DNA of 64,000 nt from Saprospiraceae bacterium (GTDB taxonomy: Bacteria > Bacteroidota > Bacteroidia > Chitinophagales > Saprospiraceae). The stretch is taken from NCBI GenBank assembly GCA_013214355.1, contig JABSSL010000007.1, positions 103,538 to 167,537 on the forward strand, written 5' to 3'. Under the pieces are notes generated by a model. That model did not search any database, was not told the DNA's origin, and saw only the letters and a program-made list of their open reading frames with translations. The position numbers were made by a program, and so were the translations under genes. Of the stretch, positions 1 to 9,598 are shown piece by piece (within the stretch, counting starts at the first letter, position 1; each line of letters begins with the position of its first letter).

Positions 1-217
1 AATAAAGCAGGAAATTTTTAGTTATGAAAGAATAACAAAATAATCCAATATTAGGTTCAGTAAGTGCGTTGGTTGGGTTGGGTGTCAGATCCCTTGGTAA
101 AAATGTAATTTTGACACCCAATCCGTGTTAGAGCGAAAAATGTGCCAGAAATTTTTCTGGTCTGATTCAACCACAAAACTTTGTAAATCCGGATTATGTT
201 TAGTGGTTTTTAATTGA

Positions 218-239
218 TACTTTTGCGTCAAGCGCAAAA
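218..239 (+). promoter_or_regulatory. Bacteroidetes-type -7 box TACTTTTG overlapping a TTTTGCG-tcaag-CGCAAAA hairpin
   Basis: TAnnTTTG consensus at 218-225; inverted repeat 221-239, just upstream of the STAS gene. Confidence 0.5.
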
Positions 240-261
240 ATGAACAAAGAGAAGCTAAAAA

Positions 262-654
262 ATGAAGTATTCCGTTGACAAACAGGAGAAATATACTGTC
301 TTTACCTTAATGGAGGATAACCTCAACTCCTTAGTGGCCCCAAAAGTCAAGTCTGAATTTGTCATTTTATCACAAGAAGGTGTTAAGAATCTAATCCTTG
401 ACCTCACACATGTCAAGTTTGTAGATTCGTCAGGCTTGAGTGCCATTTTGACAGCTAATCGCATCTGGAAGAATGGTGGCTCTTTCATTTTGACAGGTAT
501 TGAGCATCCCAGTGTACAAAAGTTAATTGAGATTTCTCGTCTTGATACTGTACTTACCATTATTAAGACGGTACAAGAATCCATCGATTTCGTCTTCATG
601 GATGAAATTGAGCGAGAGCTGAACAAAGAGGAAGAAGGAAATGAGCCCGTTTGA
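262..654 (+). CDS. STAS domain protein (anti-sigma factor antagonist-like)
   Basis: LILDLTHVKFVDSSGLSAILTANR is a typical STAS DSSGL motif. Confidence 0.88.
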   Translation: MKYSVDKQEKYTVFTLMEDNLNSLVAPKVKSEFVILSQEGVKNLILDLTHVKFVDSSGLSAILTANRIWKNGGSFILTGIEHPSVQKLIEISRLDTVLTIIKTVQESIDFVFMDEIERELNKEEEGNEPV

Positions 655-1558
655 GGTTCAACTCCTAGGGACTAATTCCGCTTTACCTGCATTTGGGAGA
701 CATCCTACCTCCCAAATTCTTACCATACAAAAATACAAGTATCTGATCGACTGCGGTGAGGGAACGCAAATGCGTTTCCAAAAGTTTGGTGTTAAGCCAG
801 GCCGCATGAATCAGATCTTTATTAGCCATTTACATGGAGACCACTTCTATGGCCTGATCGGCCTCTTAACTACTTTGGGCTTGATTGGCCGTAAACGCCC
901 GCTGGATATATTTGCACCCGAAGGCCTGGAGGAGATCATTCGGGTGCAAACCAAATACGCTGGCGGCGACCCTCCCTTCACGATCCGGTTCCACGTTACG
1001 GACACAGAGAAGCATCAGCTGATCTTCGAAAACAACCAAATCACTGTTCATTCTATTCCATTGGATCATCGAGTGCCCACTAGTGGCTTTTTGTTCAAAG
1101 AGAAACCAAAGGCTAGGAAGATGATTGGTGCAAAGATCCAGGAATACAATATTCCTTACAGTGCCATCCCCGCTATTAAGGACGGAAAGGATTTTATCGA
1201 TGCGAAGGGGCAACGCATTGCCAATGCCTTACTAACCGAAGAACCCACTCCTCCGCGTAGCTACGCTTACTGTTCGGATACCCGATACAAGGAAGATATC
1301 ATTCCGCTGATCCAAGGGGCGGATATGTTGTACCATGAGTCTACATTCCAAGAGGATCTAATCGAAAAAACTATACCCACCGGGCATTCTACTGCTTTGC
1401 AGGCTGCGAAAATAGCCAAGCAGGCTAATGTCGGCCGATTAATCCTCGGTCATTTCTCTTCTCGCTATGAGGACATCAATAGTTTTGCCGACGAAGCTAA
1501 AGCCGTCTTCCCAACGGTAGTAGCTGGTGTTGAAGGGGAAACCTATGCTCCCCTGTAA
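641..1558 (+). CDS. rnz: Ribonuclease Z
   Basis: LGTNSALPAFGRHPTSQ, HLHGDHFYGL, full-length tRNase Z beta-lactamase fold; overlaps the STAS stop by 14 nt. Confidence 0.95.
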   Translation: MSPFEVQLLGTNSALPAFGRHPTSQILTIQKYKYLIDCGEGTQMRFQKFGVKPGRMNQIFISHLHGDHFYGLIGLLTTLGLIGRKRPLDIFAPEGLEEIIRVQTKYAGGDPPFTIRFHVTDTEKHQLIFENNQITVHSIPLDHRVPTSGFLFKEKPKARKMIGAKIQEYNIPYSAIPAIKDGKDFIDAKGQRIANALLTEEPTPPRSYAYCSDTRYKEDIIPLIQGADMLYHESTFQEDLIEKTIPTGHSTALQAAKIAKQANVGRLILGHFSSRYEDINSFADEAKAVFPTVVAGVEGETYAPL

Positions 1559-1600
1559 GGCGGACAATCTTAGAAAAGGTTCTCTTTAAAATAGACATGT

Positions 1601-2167
1601 ATGGATCAGGAATTAGCTCAACGGATCTTAACCTTAGCAGCTAAAGACCAGGAGAAGCGCTATCATCTCTTCAATTTAGAACACGATCTAAACAGTACTG
1701 AAGCAAGTAAGGAAAGGGCACGCGCAGACATCGAGGCAGCAGACAAGGAAAACCTGATTGCTATCCGAGTCATTTTCGAGGAGCATGGTTTTCCTTCGAA
1801 GTCTCTGGTGGGGGAGGAGGCATCGCATCGATTTTGGATGCTAGTACAGCATGCCGACCAGGATGTGGATTTTCAAGCTGAGGTCGCTGCTGATCTGGCC
1901 GTCAAGTATAAAGAGGGCGAAGCCGATGTGAAAGATTATGCTTTTTTACTGGATCGGGTACGGATAAATCGTGCCCAGAAACAAGTATACGGAACCCAGG
2001 TAGAGTTGAAGGCCGATGGTTCTGCCTTTATTCCCAAGTCTCTAGAGGACCCGGATGCCGTCGAGCAAAGAAGAGCACAGGTTGGTTTGGAGCCCCTCTC
2101 AAAATATCTGACTGATATGAACAAACTGTACAGTTACAGCCTGAAAACAAGCCGTAAAACTTTGTAA
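1601..2167 (+). CDS. DUF6624-like hypothetical protein
   Basis: YAFLLDRVRINRAQKQVYGTQ motif typical of the DUF6624 family. Confidence 0.65.
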   Translation: MDQELAQRILTLAAKDQEKRYHLFNLEHDLNSTEASKERARADIEAADKENLIAIRVIFEEHGFPSKSLVGEEASHRFWMLVQHADQDVDFQAEVAADLAVKYKEGEADVKDYAFLLDRVRINRAQKQVYGTQVELKADGSAFIPKSLEDPDAVEQRRAQVGLEPLSKYLTDMNKLYSYSLKTSRKTL

Positions 2168-2218
2168 ACGAAATGTAAATGCCTGGAATTCTGCCATAAA
2201 AGGTGTTAATTTTGGGGC

Positions 2219-3172
2219 ATGATTACTGGGAAACTTCGACTACAGGGATTTGGATTTATTTTCAGCTTACTGCTATGCTTGCCTGATCAGGCAATGTCCA
2301 ACACACCGAGTTTTGAATTGGAGGTTAACTTAGCCTTACGAGAAATTGGACATCACTTATTACTCGAACAAGGAGACTCTACCTCGGCAATACCCCCAGT
2401 GGTGTTTGAAAAAGATCGTGGATTCTATCTGAAATTTGGGGGAGCCTTGGATTACGAAAGGCTGCAGGAGTTGGTGGAAGAGACCTTTCAAAGCAAAGGA
2501 TTGCCTTCGACCTACAGTTTAGCACTATTCGATTGTGAAACGGATGTGTTGATGTTGGGATATAGCACTCGAGAAGTTAAACCGCGTGATCTTCCTTCGG
2601 AGGTTAGCTGTGTAGGGAGGGATGAACTTTCTAATTGCTATCACTTAGCAGTAAACTTTCCTGCTCAGGCGGAAAAGGAAGACACCTTTTTATTAGTAGC
2701 AGCAATAGTGCCGATCGTCGTTCTGCTCTTGGGTGGATTCTGGTGGTGGAAACAAACGCAGCCTGAGCGACCTATCCCCGGGCAAATGGAAGTTGTAGAG
2801 GAAGCCCGAACACCTATCTACCAGTTGGGGCCATTGCGATTCGAACCGGAGAACCAGACTTTATTGGGAGAAGGGGAGCCACAACGATTAACCTTCCGAG
2901 AATCCAAGCTCTTGGACCTTTTTTGTCAAAATAAAAACCAGCTGTTAACGCGGGAGAGCATATTGGAATTTGTATGGGGAGACGAAGGAGTAATGGTGGG
3001 TCGGAGTATTGATGTCTTTGTCTCGCGATTACGGAAAAAACTCAAAGCTGCGGATAACATTAAAATCGCAAGTGTCCACGGAGTTGGCTATCGAATGGAA
3101 ATTGAGGAGCAGCAGACTGTGGAAGAAGCTAAAGGTTCTCAAGGCTTTACACTAAACCTGACAGATAATTAA
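2219..3172 (+). CDS. Membrane-anchored winged-helix (Trans_reg_C) transcriptional regulator
   Basis: N-terminal signal/TM, extracytoplasmic region, TM VAAIVPIVVLLLGGFWWW, C-terminal OmpR-type wHTH (LTRESILEFVWGDEG..VDVFVSRLRKKL..VHGVGYR). Confidence 0.85.
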   Translation: MITGKLRLQGFGFIFSLLLCLPDQAMSNTPSFELEVNLALREIGHHLLLEQGDSTSAIPPVVFEKDRGFYLKFGGALDYERLQELVEETFQSKGLPSTYSLALFDCETDVLMLGYSTREVKPRDLPSEVSCVGRDELSNCYHLAVNFPAQAEKEDTFLLVAAIVPIVVLLLGGFWWWKQTQPERPIPGQMEVVEEARTPIYQLGPLRFEPENQTLLGEGEPQRLTFRESKLLDLFCQNKNQLLTRESILEFVWGDEGVMVGRSIDVFVSRLRKKLKAADNIKIASVHGVGYRMEIEEQQTVEEAKGSQGFTLNLTDN

Positions 3173-3354
3173 CTCGTAGGTAATTATCCTGCTTGATTTT
3201 TCTCTTTTCATGCCAAATATCTCATTCGTCCGAGGTAGGACAATACTGCTAATTGCTTAATCTGATCCAGCTAGCACCAACCCTCTGTAGGTGCCTACTT
3301 CTCTTTAAGGCACAAAAGCTGGATTGCTTACTGAATCATCTAATATAGCACCCA

Positions 3355-3852
3355 ATGTGGAGATCTATTCTGCTTAGCTTCTTGTTTTTAAAACTCACTT
3401 TAGCACTAGCTGGGCAAAGTGGTATTTCCTTCGAATCACTTGACAAGATCTTGGATGATCAGGCTATACCAACTTATTACCTGGCAGGCAAACTGTATTC
3501 AGGAATAACTGTCGACTCTTTTGAGCAAGGAGAGAAAGTCTATCATTACGAAATCGAAGTAGGTAAAATTCAGCAACACACGGCCTATTCCTATCGTGGC
3601 CAAATGGTGAGAGATTTCAATTACAAGAATGGACTGCTCGATGGTAAGATCACCAGTTTTTTTGACAATGGACAAAAGTATTACGAGGATCATTATAAAA
3701 AAGGGAGGAGAGAGGGACGTCAATTCGGCTGGTATCGGGATGGCAGTCCTCGGTATGTAATTGATTGTATGGGAGGCGTAGAGATTTTCCGCACGGATTA
3801 TCCTAAGCCGCAATCCGTAAGTAAGAAATCATCTGAGTCGACTAAGCAATAA
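3355..3852 (+). CDS. YwqK/MORN-repeat-like secreted protein
   Basis: Repeats of FDNGQKYYEDHYKKGRREGRQFGWYRDGSPRY type. Confidence 0.65.
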   Translation: MWRSILLSFLFLKLTLALAGQSGISFESLDKILDDQAIPTYYLAGKLYSGITVDSFEQGEKVYHYEIEVGKIQQHTAYSYRGQMVRDFNYKNGLLDGKITSFFDNGQKYYEDHYKKGRREGRQFGWYRDGSPRYVIDCMGGVEIFRTDYPKPQSVSKKSSESTKQ

Positions 3853-3854
3853 TC

Positions 3855-4799
3855 ATGAAAAAAGTAGTATTCACTGCCTGGCTAGTATTCGCTGGGCTGA
3901 TGGGAAACTTGGCCATAGGACAAGAAGGTAGTCCCTTGTACCGCTCTACCGATAATGGCCTGACTTGGCATCCCTGGAACGAAGGGATGGCGGAAGCTCT
4001 GCGAGTAGATCAGATTATGCCTTACGCCAAGAAAATCTGGATATTGACGGAAGGACAGGGATTGTTTGTCTCGTCAGATGAAGGAAGGCGCTGGACTAAG
4101 CCCGGATTTTCCATGTTGCTTCCTCAGAAAGGAGACGTGATCCATGCCTATAAGAATCTGCTGTGGTTGGGTACTTATGAAAAGGGAGTGTTAGTCTCAG
4201 CGGATCAAGGTAATAGCTGGGTTCCTTGTAATCAAGGCTTGCAGAATCTAACTATTCGAGCTTTTCATAGCCGAGGGGAGCATCTTTGGGTAGGTACGAA
4301 TGAGGGCGTGTATAGCTGGGATGCCGTTGCCAAAAAGTGGAAAGCTCAGCTAGGAGGTGTTCAGGTAAATGACTTTGCCCACATGGGGCATCGCCTGTTT
4401 GTAGCTACCCATAAAGGGCTGCATATCTCAGGTGATCAGGGAGTGAATTGGGAGGCTGTCGAAATGGATGGTACGATCAAACAATTGTACTTGTGGAACG
4501 GGCAATTATATGCATCCTCGATGCATCGTAAAGTATGGAAGTACAATTCCGCTGGCAATACTTGGCAGGATGATACGACTTTCTTTCCTCCTCAGGGCCT
4601 TTCTACCACCATTCTTTATGGTGACGAGGAAGTGATTTATGTTACGCAAGAACAACAGCTTTATCGAAAAAATAAAGGACAAACAAGGTGGGAGCTAGTA
4701 TCCAACGACCTGGATCAAGCTGCCTATTTCAGAGATCTCAAAATGGTACAGCCCGGAGTTTTCTTCCTGGCTTGTGCAGTAAAGCCTTCAATAAAATGA
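3855..4799 (+). CDS. BNR/sialidase-like beta-propeller secreted protein
   Basis: Repeated STDNGLTWHPWNEG / SSDEGRRWTKPG / SADQGNSWVPCNQGL motifs; signal peptide. Confidence 0.75.
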   Translation: MKKVVFTAWLVFAGLMGNLAIGQEGSPLYRSTDNGLTWHPWNEGMAEALRVDQIMPYAKKIWILTEGQGLFVSSDEGRRWTKPGFSMLLPQKGDVIHAYKNLLWLGTYEKGVLVSADQGNSWVPCNQGLQNLTIRAFHSRGEHLWVGTNEGVYSWDAVAKKWKAQLGGVQVNDFAHMGHRLFVATHKGLHISGDQGVNWEAVEMDGTIKQLYLWNGQLYASSMHRKVWKYNSAGNTWQDDTTFFPPQGLSTTILYGDEEVIYVTQEQQLYRKNKGQTRWELVSNDLDQAAYFRDLKMVQPGVFFLACAVKPSIK

Positions 4800-5923
4800 T
4801 AAGAATCACCCGACTTAGCCTGTTATTCCTCGCCTTTACCCTTACGGCTAAATCCCAAAACACCAAACTGCCCTCCGCCCTGTCCAACTGGGAAAAAATC
4901 GCCATGATCAATGAAGTATGGTACAAAGACGGTTCCCGCTATGTACATTCTTCTTTTGAGTATGCGGGTACAGGGTTTTTGTTGGATACGGGCAAAGACA
5001 CGCTGGCCGTGACTGCTAAACATATCCTTTGGATTGCACAACCTAAGCAACTGGAAAGGGTAGCCATCAATGGACAAATTGAAAAATGGTGGCTGCACCC
5101 CAAAGGGGATACCACCGAAGGTGTTTACCTGGACCAACTGCTGAATGAAGATCCCGCCGAAATGTTGGGAGGGCCTACGGGCACGATTGGACAAAGAGAT
5201 TGGCTAATTTTCTCGATTAAAGAGATGAAGGGGAAGCTGCCTGCACTAAAAGCGCGTTACACACCGGTCAAGCAGGGCGAAAAACTATACTACCCCGCCT
5301 GTCCCTACCAAAGTAAGGACTGCATCCTGGGTGAGGCGGAGGTCCTAACTGGCCATGGAAACCGGATTGTTTTCACCAAAGAGGTCCCCGGCTTTATTGG
5401 CGGGGCGAGCGGCTCTCCCTTGGTCGATAGCCAAGGACGAGTGGTAGGTGTTTTGGGGGGTACTAGCGTCCATCCAGAAAATGGAGAACCCGCCCTGTAT
5501 GGTATCAGCACTCATTACCTGAAGAAGGTACTGTCGAAATCCCCGCATCTCAACGATCACTTAATTCCGGTTGGTGAGGTACTTTGGCCGATTATCAATG
5601 CTAAAGGCATCGAAGCAGCCTTAGAACACTGGGAGTCACTCAAGCAATCAGAAATCACTCATTACTACTTGGATTTACTTCCTGAGACCTTCAATAAGGT
5701 GGGGCAGGAGTTCTTGGAATTGGGCCAGCTTGCGCACGCGATTACTTGGTTCAAGGCAAGTTACAATGATAACCCCTGGCTGCCTTCCACGCGGAAGCTA
5801 TTAGCTCAGGCCTATGAAAAACAAGGTGAAAAAGAGCAGGCTCGAAAGACGCTGGAGGAGCTCTTGCAGAAATGGCCTGAAGACAAGGAAGCGAAGGAAA
5901 GGCTAGATCGTATTGGCCAATAG
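4796..5923 (+). CDS. Trypsin-like serine protease with C-terminal TPR region
   Basis: GTGFLLDTGKDTLAVTAKHI, GGASGSPLVDSQGRVVGVLGG; start at internal ATG with signal peptide, ATGA overlap with the upstream stop. Confidence 0.8.
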   Translation: MIRITRLSLLFLAFTLTAKSQNTKLPSALSNWEKIAMINEVWYKDGSRYVHSSFEYAGTGFLLDTGKDTLAVTAKHILWIAQPKQLERVAINGQIEKWWLHPKGDTTEGVYLDQLLNEDPAEMLGGPTGTIGQRDWLIFSIKEMKGKLPALKARYTPVKQGEKLYYPACPYQSKDCILGEAEVLTGHGNRIVFTKEVPGFIGGASGSPLVDSQGRVVGVLGGTSVHPENGEPALYGISTHYLKKVLSKSPHLNDHLIPVGEVLWPIINAKGIEAALEHWESLKQSEITHYYLDLLPETFNKVGQEFLELGQLAHAITWFKASYNDNPWLPSTRKLLAQAYEKQGEKEQARKTLEELLQKWPEDKEAKERLDRIGQ

Positions 5924-6009
5924 AACAGGGAGAAAGCTTTTATCCATTCCTTTAATCCGAAGAGAGGATTTTTGCGTATAAGTGTAGAAAGCCTAAGATA
6001 GACGTAACT

Positions 6010-6387
6010 ATGAACACTACACCTACACTTCGGATATTGATCATTCTAATAATAGGTTTATTGGCCAGTCTTCCAGGAAAAAGCCAGAGCATTACCAAGC
6101 GCGGACATCCTGAACACTTCATTGTCGGGGCCTTACTAGGCGGAGTAACTTCATATCTAATCTATCAAAAGACAAATAATAAATGGAAGGCTTGGGCCAT
6201 CGGGCTTGGAGCCTCCGTACTTGCGGGAGCTATCAAGGAGGCCATTGACCCTGAAATCCTGGGGAGGACTGCTAGTACCGAAGATTTCTTGTATACGGGT
6301 TTAGGTGGGATAGTAGGTGCAAGTATTGTATTTCCATTAAATAGAAAGAAGAAGAAAGGGGAGGGGATTAGTACGGCCTTCTATTAG
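6010..6387 (+). CDS. Small putative membrane/lipoprotein, hypothetical
   Basis: ORF with N-terminal hydrophobic segment and Gly-rich TM segments. Confidence 0.65.
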   Translation: MNTTPTLRILIILIIGLLASLPGKSQSITKRGHPEHFIVGALLGGVTSYLIYQKTNNKWKAWAIGLGASVLAGAIKEAIDPEILGRTASTEDFLYTGLGGIVGASIVFPLNRKKKKGEGISTAFY

Positions 6388-6401
6388 CGCCTAATCGAAG
6401 A

Positions 6402-7145
6402 TTACTTACCTAGAAAACGACTCAGGAATTGCTGCTTTCTACGACGAGAAAGATTAAGGTGTTGTCCATTGTTCATGACAATCTCCCCACCATCTCCTTT
6501 AATGTATTCCTTGACGTGACTCAGATTAATTAAATGCGATTGGTGGATGCGGAAAAAACCAAAGTCCACCAGGAAGGTTTCGTAATCCTTTAAGGTTCGG
6601 CTGGTCATCACCTTTTCCCCTCCTTGCAAAAACAATCGCGTGTAATTAACCTCACCTTGTAGATAAAAGATATCCTCCAGCGGGACTACTTTGAATCCAT
6701 TTACATTTTGTATAACCAACTTTTTAACGCTATGCTGATCGAAGTTCTCGATTAGAATTTTGGTGTGTTGTGGCAATTGAATGGGCGTCTTGGCTTTTTC
6801 AAATCGATCGAGCACCTTATTGAGTTCACTGATTTGAATAGGCTTAAGTAGGTAGCCAAAGGCTGCCATTTGGAAAGCCCGTATCGCGTAGTTGTCGTAA
6901 GCCGTGACGAAGATGACTTCCGCTGAGATGTTGGGCAATTGTGCCAACAGTTCAAAGCTGGTACCGCTCTTGAGTTTTATGTCCAGAAAGATGAGATCTG
7001 GATCACTACGCTTGATTAAGTCAATGCCAGTGGAGATGTCGTCTGCCTCCCCGATAATTTCAATCGGTTTGTTGGTGGTAGCTAGAAAGATCTTTAGGGT
7101 GTTCCTGGCATTCACCTCATCGTCAATAATGATGGCTTTGATCAT
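6402..7145 (-). CDS. LytTR-family response regulator
   Basis: Receiver domain (IIIDDE..DLIFLDIKL..VTAYDNYAIRAF) plus LytTR DNA-binding domain (FFRIHQSHLINLSHVKEYIKGDGGEIVMNNG). Confidence 0.95.
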   Translation of the reverse strand: MIKAIIIDDEVNARNTLKIFLATTNKPIEIIGEADDISTGIDLIKRSDPDLIFLDIKLKSGTSFELLAQLPNISAEVIFVTAYDNYAIRAFQMAAFGYLLKPIQISELNKVLDRFEKAKTPIQLPQHTKILIENFDQHSVKKLVIQNVNGFKVVPLEDIFYLQGEVNYTRLFLQGGEKVMTSRTLKDYETFLVDFGFFRIHQSHLINLSHVKEYIKGDGGEIVMNNGQHLNLSRRRKQQFLSRFLGK

Positions 7146-7206
7146 ACGAACATGTTTAGAGTTTCATGATTGCGCGAGAGTGAGTTAATTTTGAGCTGGT
7201 CAAGGC

Positions 7207-7231
7207 AAAAAACCTGCCTTTGCCGGCAGGC
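7207..7231 (-). terminator. Putative intrinsic terminator for the histidine kinase gene
   Basis: On minus: CCTGCC-GGCAAA-GGCAGG followed by TTTTTT. Confidence 0.55.
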
Positions 7232-7329
7232 AGGCGTAGGCATACCTGAAAGGTACGGCGAGGCTTTTAAACGAAGGACAGATTAAAATTAACTGCTCGT
7301 AGCCGATTGATGGAATTGTAAATATGTTC

Positions 7330-9252
7330 TTAATTCATTGATATCGTTAGTTCTACACTTACACCTGATTCCTGGGGATTGTTTTGAATATTGATTGTTC
7401 CCCGGTTGCCTAGTCGCTCTTTCGTAATTTGAATTCCCTTGGAGACATGTTTTTGTCTAGTGACTTCATTCGATGATGGAAGGCCAACGCCATTGTCCCT
7501 AATCAAACACTTGAGCTGCTCCCGTGTCTCATCCCAGTTAATATCAATCCAGATATGACCCTTGCCTTCCTTAGGAGCGATCCCATGCCATATGGCATTT
7601 TCTACAAAGGGTTGAAAGATTAATGGTGGTAGCTCTAGTAGTGCCGAGTCCACATTGTCCGCAGTGTGGATGCTATAATCTAGATGATCTTCTAGTCTTT
7701 CTTTTTCAATATCAAGATATAGCTTTAAAGTATCTAACTCCTGAGCGAGGGTATGTTCGGGTAGCTTAGACTGGTCAAGTACCCGTCGGATCAGTGAGCT
7801 GAATTTACCTAAGAATTCATTGCCTTGAATCAACTTCTGATTCACAAAGAAACCTTGGATAGCATTCAGGGCGTTGAAGATGAAGTGCGGATTCATTTGA
7901 GCGCGTAAAAGGCCATATTGGAGTTCCGCTTGTCTTTTTTCCAATTGTAGCACTTTGTTCTTTTGCCTGACGTGATATAACCAATACAAGGCTGCTAAGA
8001 GTGCTGCCACAATCAGCACAGCCAAACCCAATAGATTGAGCCGATGGCGTTCAGCCTGCAATTGGAGTTGGGATTCTGAAAGCTCTCTTTTGTATTGAGC
8101 TGTTTTGTATTTGACATCAAATTCCTCCAGACTTTTTTGGGTTTCTTCGGATAGAATGGAGTCCTGAATTTCGTGATATTTCTGTAGAAAATGATAAGCC
8201 TGCATCCCATCCTTTAATTGGAAATGAAGACCAGATAAATGTCGATAGGTTTCTGCCATGGCCACTCGCTGTTGTGTGGCTTCTAAGTACCCCAAGCCTT
8301 CTTGGAAATACTGCAGACTTTCTTCCCATTTCTCCAGCTCCTTCGCAGCGATTCCTATATTGACGTAGAAAGGGGCATTGAGCTGCTCGGGCGCATATTC
8401 TCGAGCGAGTTGAAGCGCAGTTTTGAAATCATTATAAGCTTTTTCGAAAAGCTTCTGCTCCAGAAACAGGATCCCTCGGTTGTTAAGTATGTCGGCGGCG
8501 AGATCGGGGTTATTGGTGGTGACTCCTTTGGTGGTTTGTGGGGCTTCGGCTTTGGGGAGGCAGGCGAAAGCAGCATCGTAGGCTGCCTCTGCTTCTGCAA
8601 ACTGTTTCAGGTCACTATAATTGATGCCCATCAGGCTGTGGAGTGAGGATTTCATAAACCAATTGTCCAATTCTTGGGCCAGTTCCAAGGCCTCTTGTGC
8701 CCGAGCGATGGCGGCCTCTGCTTGGAAGGCATCGGTTAAGCAGGCGGCGTGATTGAAGAGGAAGATCAGGAGTTTAGTCTCATCTGCGGCTTTTCTCGCC
8801 CAGCTTTCGGCTTGATGATAGCCTTGAATAGCTTGTTCGAAAGCGCCAACCTGGCACAATTGCCGACCTTGATTATTCCAAACCGCCGCCAATTCACTAC
8901 TATCAGGTATGGACGAGAAGTAATGATAAGCGGAATCGTAAAGTGCTATGGCTTTTTCTGCATAACCTAGGTAGGCTTCGGTTAACGCTAGATTTTTGAA
9001 GGCTTTTCCACTGCCATACGCATCATTAAGTTGGCGAGATAGGTCGAGGGCCTCGGTGGCATATTGATAGGCTCTACCTGAATCCGTGGGATGATATTGG
9101 TAGGCAATTTGATTGAGTAGGGTCATTTTGATAGAGGGCTCCTCAGTCCTCGCCAAGACTCGTTCTAAGCTGTCCAACTGCCCCTGCAGTTCAGCAATTG
9201 ACCCCAAAAAACATCCTACTAGCAATACACAGACAAGGAAATGATATCTCAT
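7330..9252 (-). CDS. TPR-containing LytS-type sensor histidine kinase
   Basis: TPRs, one TM, QMNPHFIFNALNAIQGFFVN His_kinase motif, ATPase DNGVGLP. Confidence 0.93.
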   Translation of the reverse strand: MRYHFLVCVLLVGCFLGSIAELQGQLDSLERVLARTEEPSIKMTLLNQIAYQYHPTDSGRAYQYATEALDLSRQLNDAYGSGKAFKNLALTEAYLGYAEKAIALYDSAYHYFSSIPDSSELAAVWNNQGRQLCQVGAFEQAIQGYHQAESWARKAADETKLLIFLFNHAACLTDAFQAEAAIARAQEALELAQELDNWFMKSSLHSLMGINYSDLKQFAEAEAAYDAAFACLPKAEAPQTTKGVTTNNPDLAADILNNRGILFLEQKLFEKAYNDFKTALQLAREYAPEQLNAPFYVNIGIAAKELEKWEESLQYFQEGLGYLEATQQRVAMAETYRHLSGLHFQLKDGMQAYHFLQKYHEIQDSILSEETQKSLEEFDVKYKTAQYKRELSESQLQLQAERHRLNLLGLAVLIVAALLAALYWLYHVRQKNKVLQLEKRQAELQYGLLRAQMNPHFIFNALNAIQGFFVNQKLIQGNEFLGKFSSLIRRVLDQSKLPEHTLAQELDTLKLYLDIEKERLEDHLDYSIHTADNVDSALLELPPLIFQPFVENAIWHGIAPKEGKGHIWIDINWDETREQLKCLIRDNGVGLPSSNEVTRQKHVSKGIQITKERLGNRGTINIQNNPQESGVSVELTISMN

Positions 9253-9598
9253 GCTACTGACTATTACAATGGATAATGTTAAATGTATAATGAAAAATTG
9301 GACATGCCGGGTTGCAAAGGATATTGTTGATTGTTTAATGAAAAATTAGTAAATATTTTCCTTCAACACAAAACACTGAAAATCTGGTATTGAAACTGTA
9401 CATCAAACACTATTCATTATAAATTATCCACTAAAAATTAACCTAACCCATTCAACACTATTCATTAAACCTTATTCATTAAACCTTATTCATTACAAAG
9501 AGGCCTGCCCAGTCCTAGGAATCAATCCCTTCACTCGGCAGACCTTACTTTAAACGTCTACTGTCTTGTCTATACTTCCGTAATTCTTAGATGTTTCA

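Noticed and set aside
4688-4795. Extended N-terminus of the trypsin-like protease ORF
   Set aside because: Internal ATG at 4796 gives a clean signal peptide and an ATGA overlap with the upstream gene; the extension only reads the previous gene in another frame.
6020-6035. ACTTCGGATATT as another hairpin-family copy
   Set aside because: Lies inside a coding sequence without an inverted partner; chance match.
9400-9500. Possible CRISPR-like array of ATTCATTAAACCTT repeats
   Set aside because: Units are short, degenerate and lack unique spacers; simple AT-rich repeat family instead.
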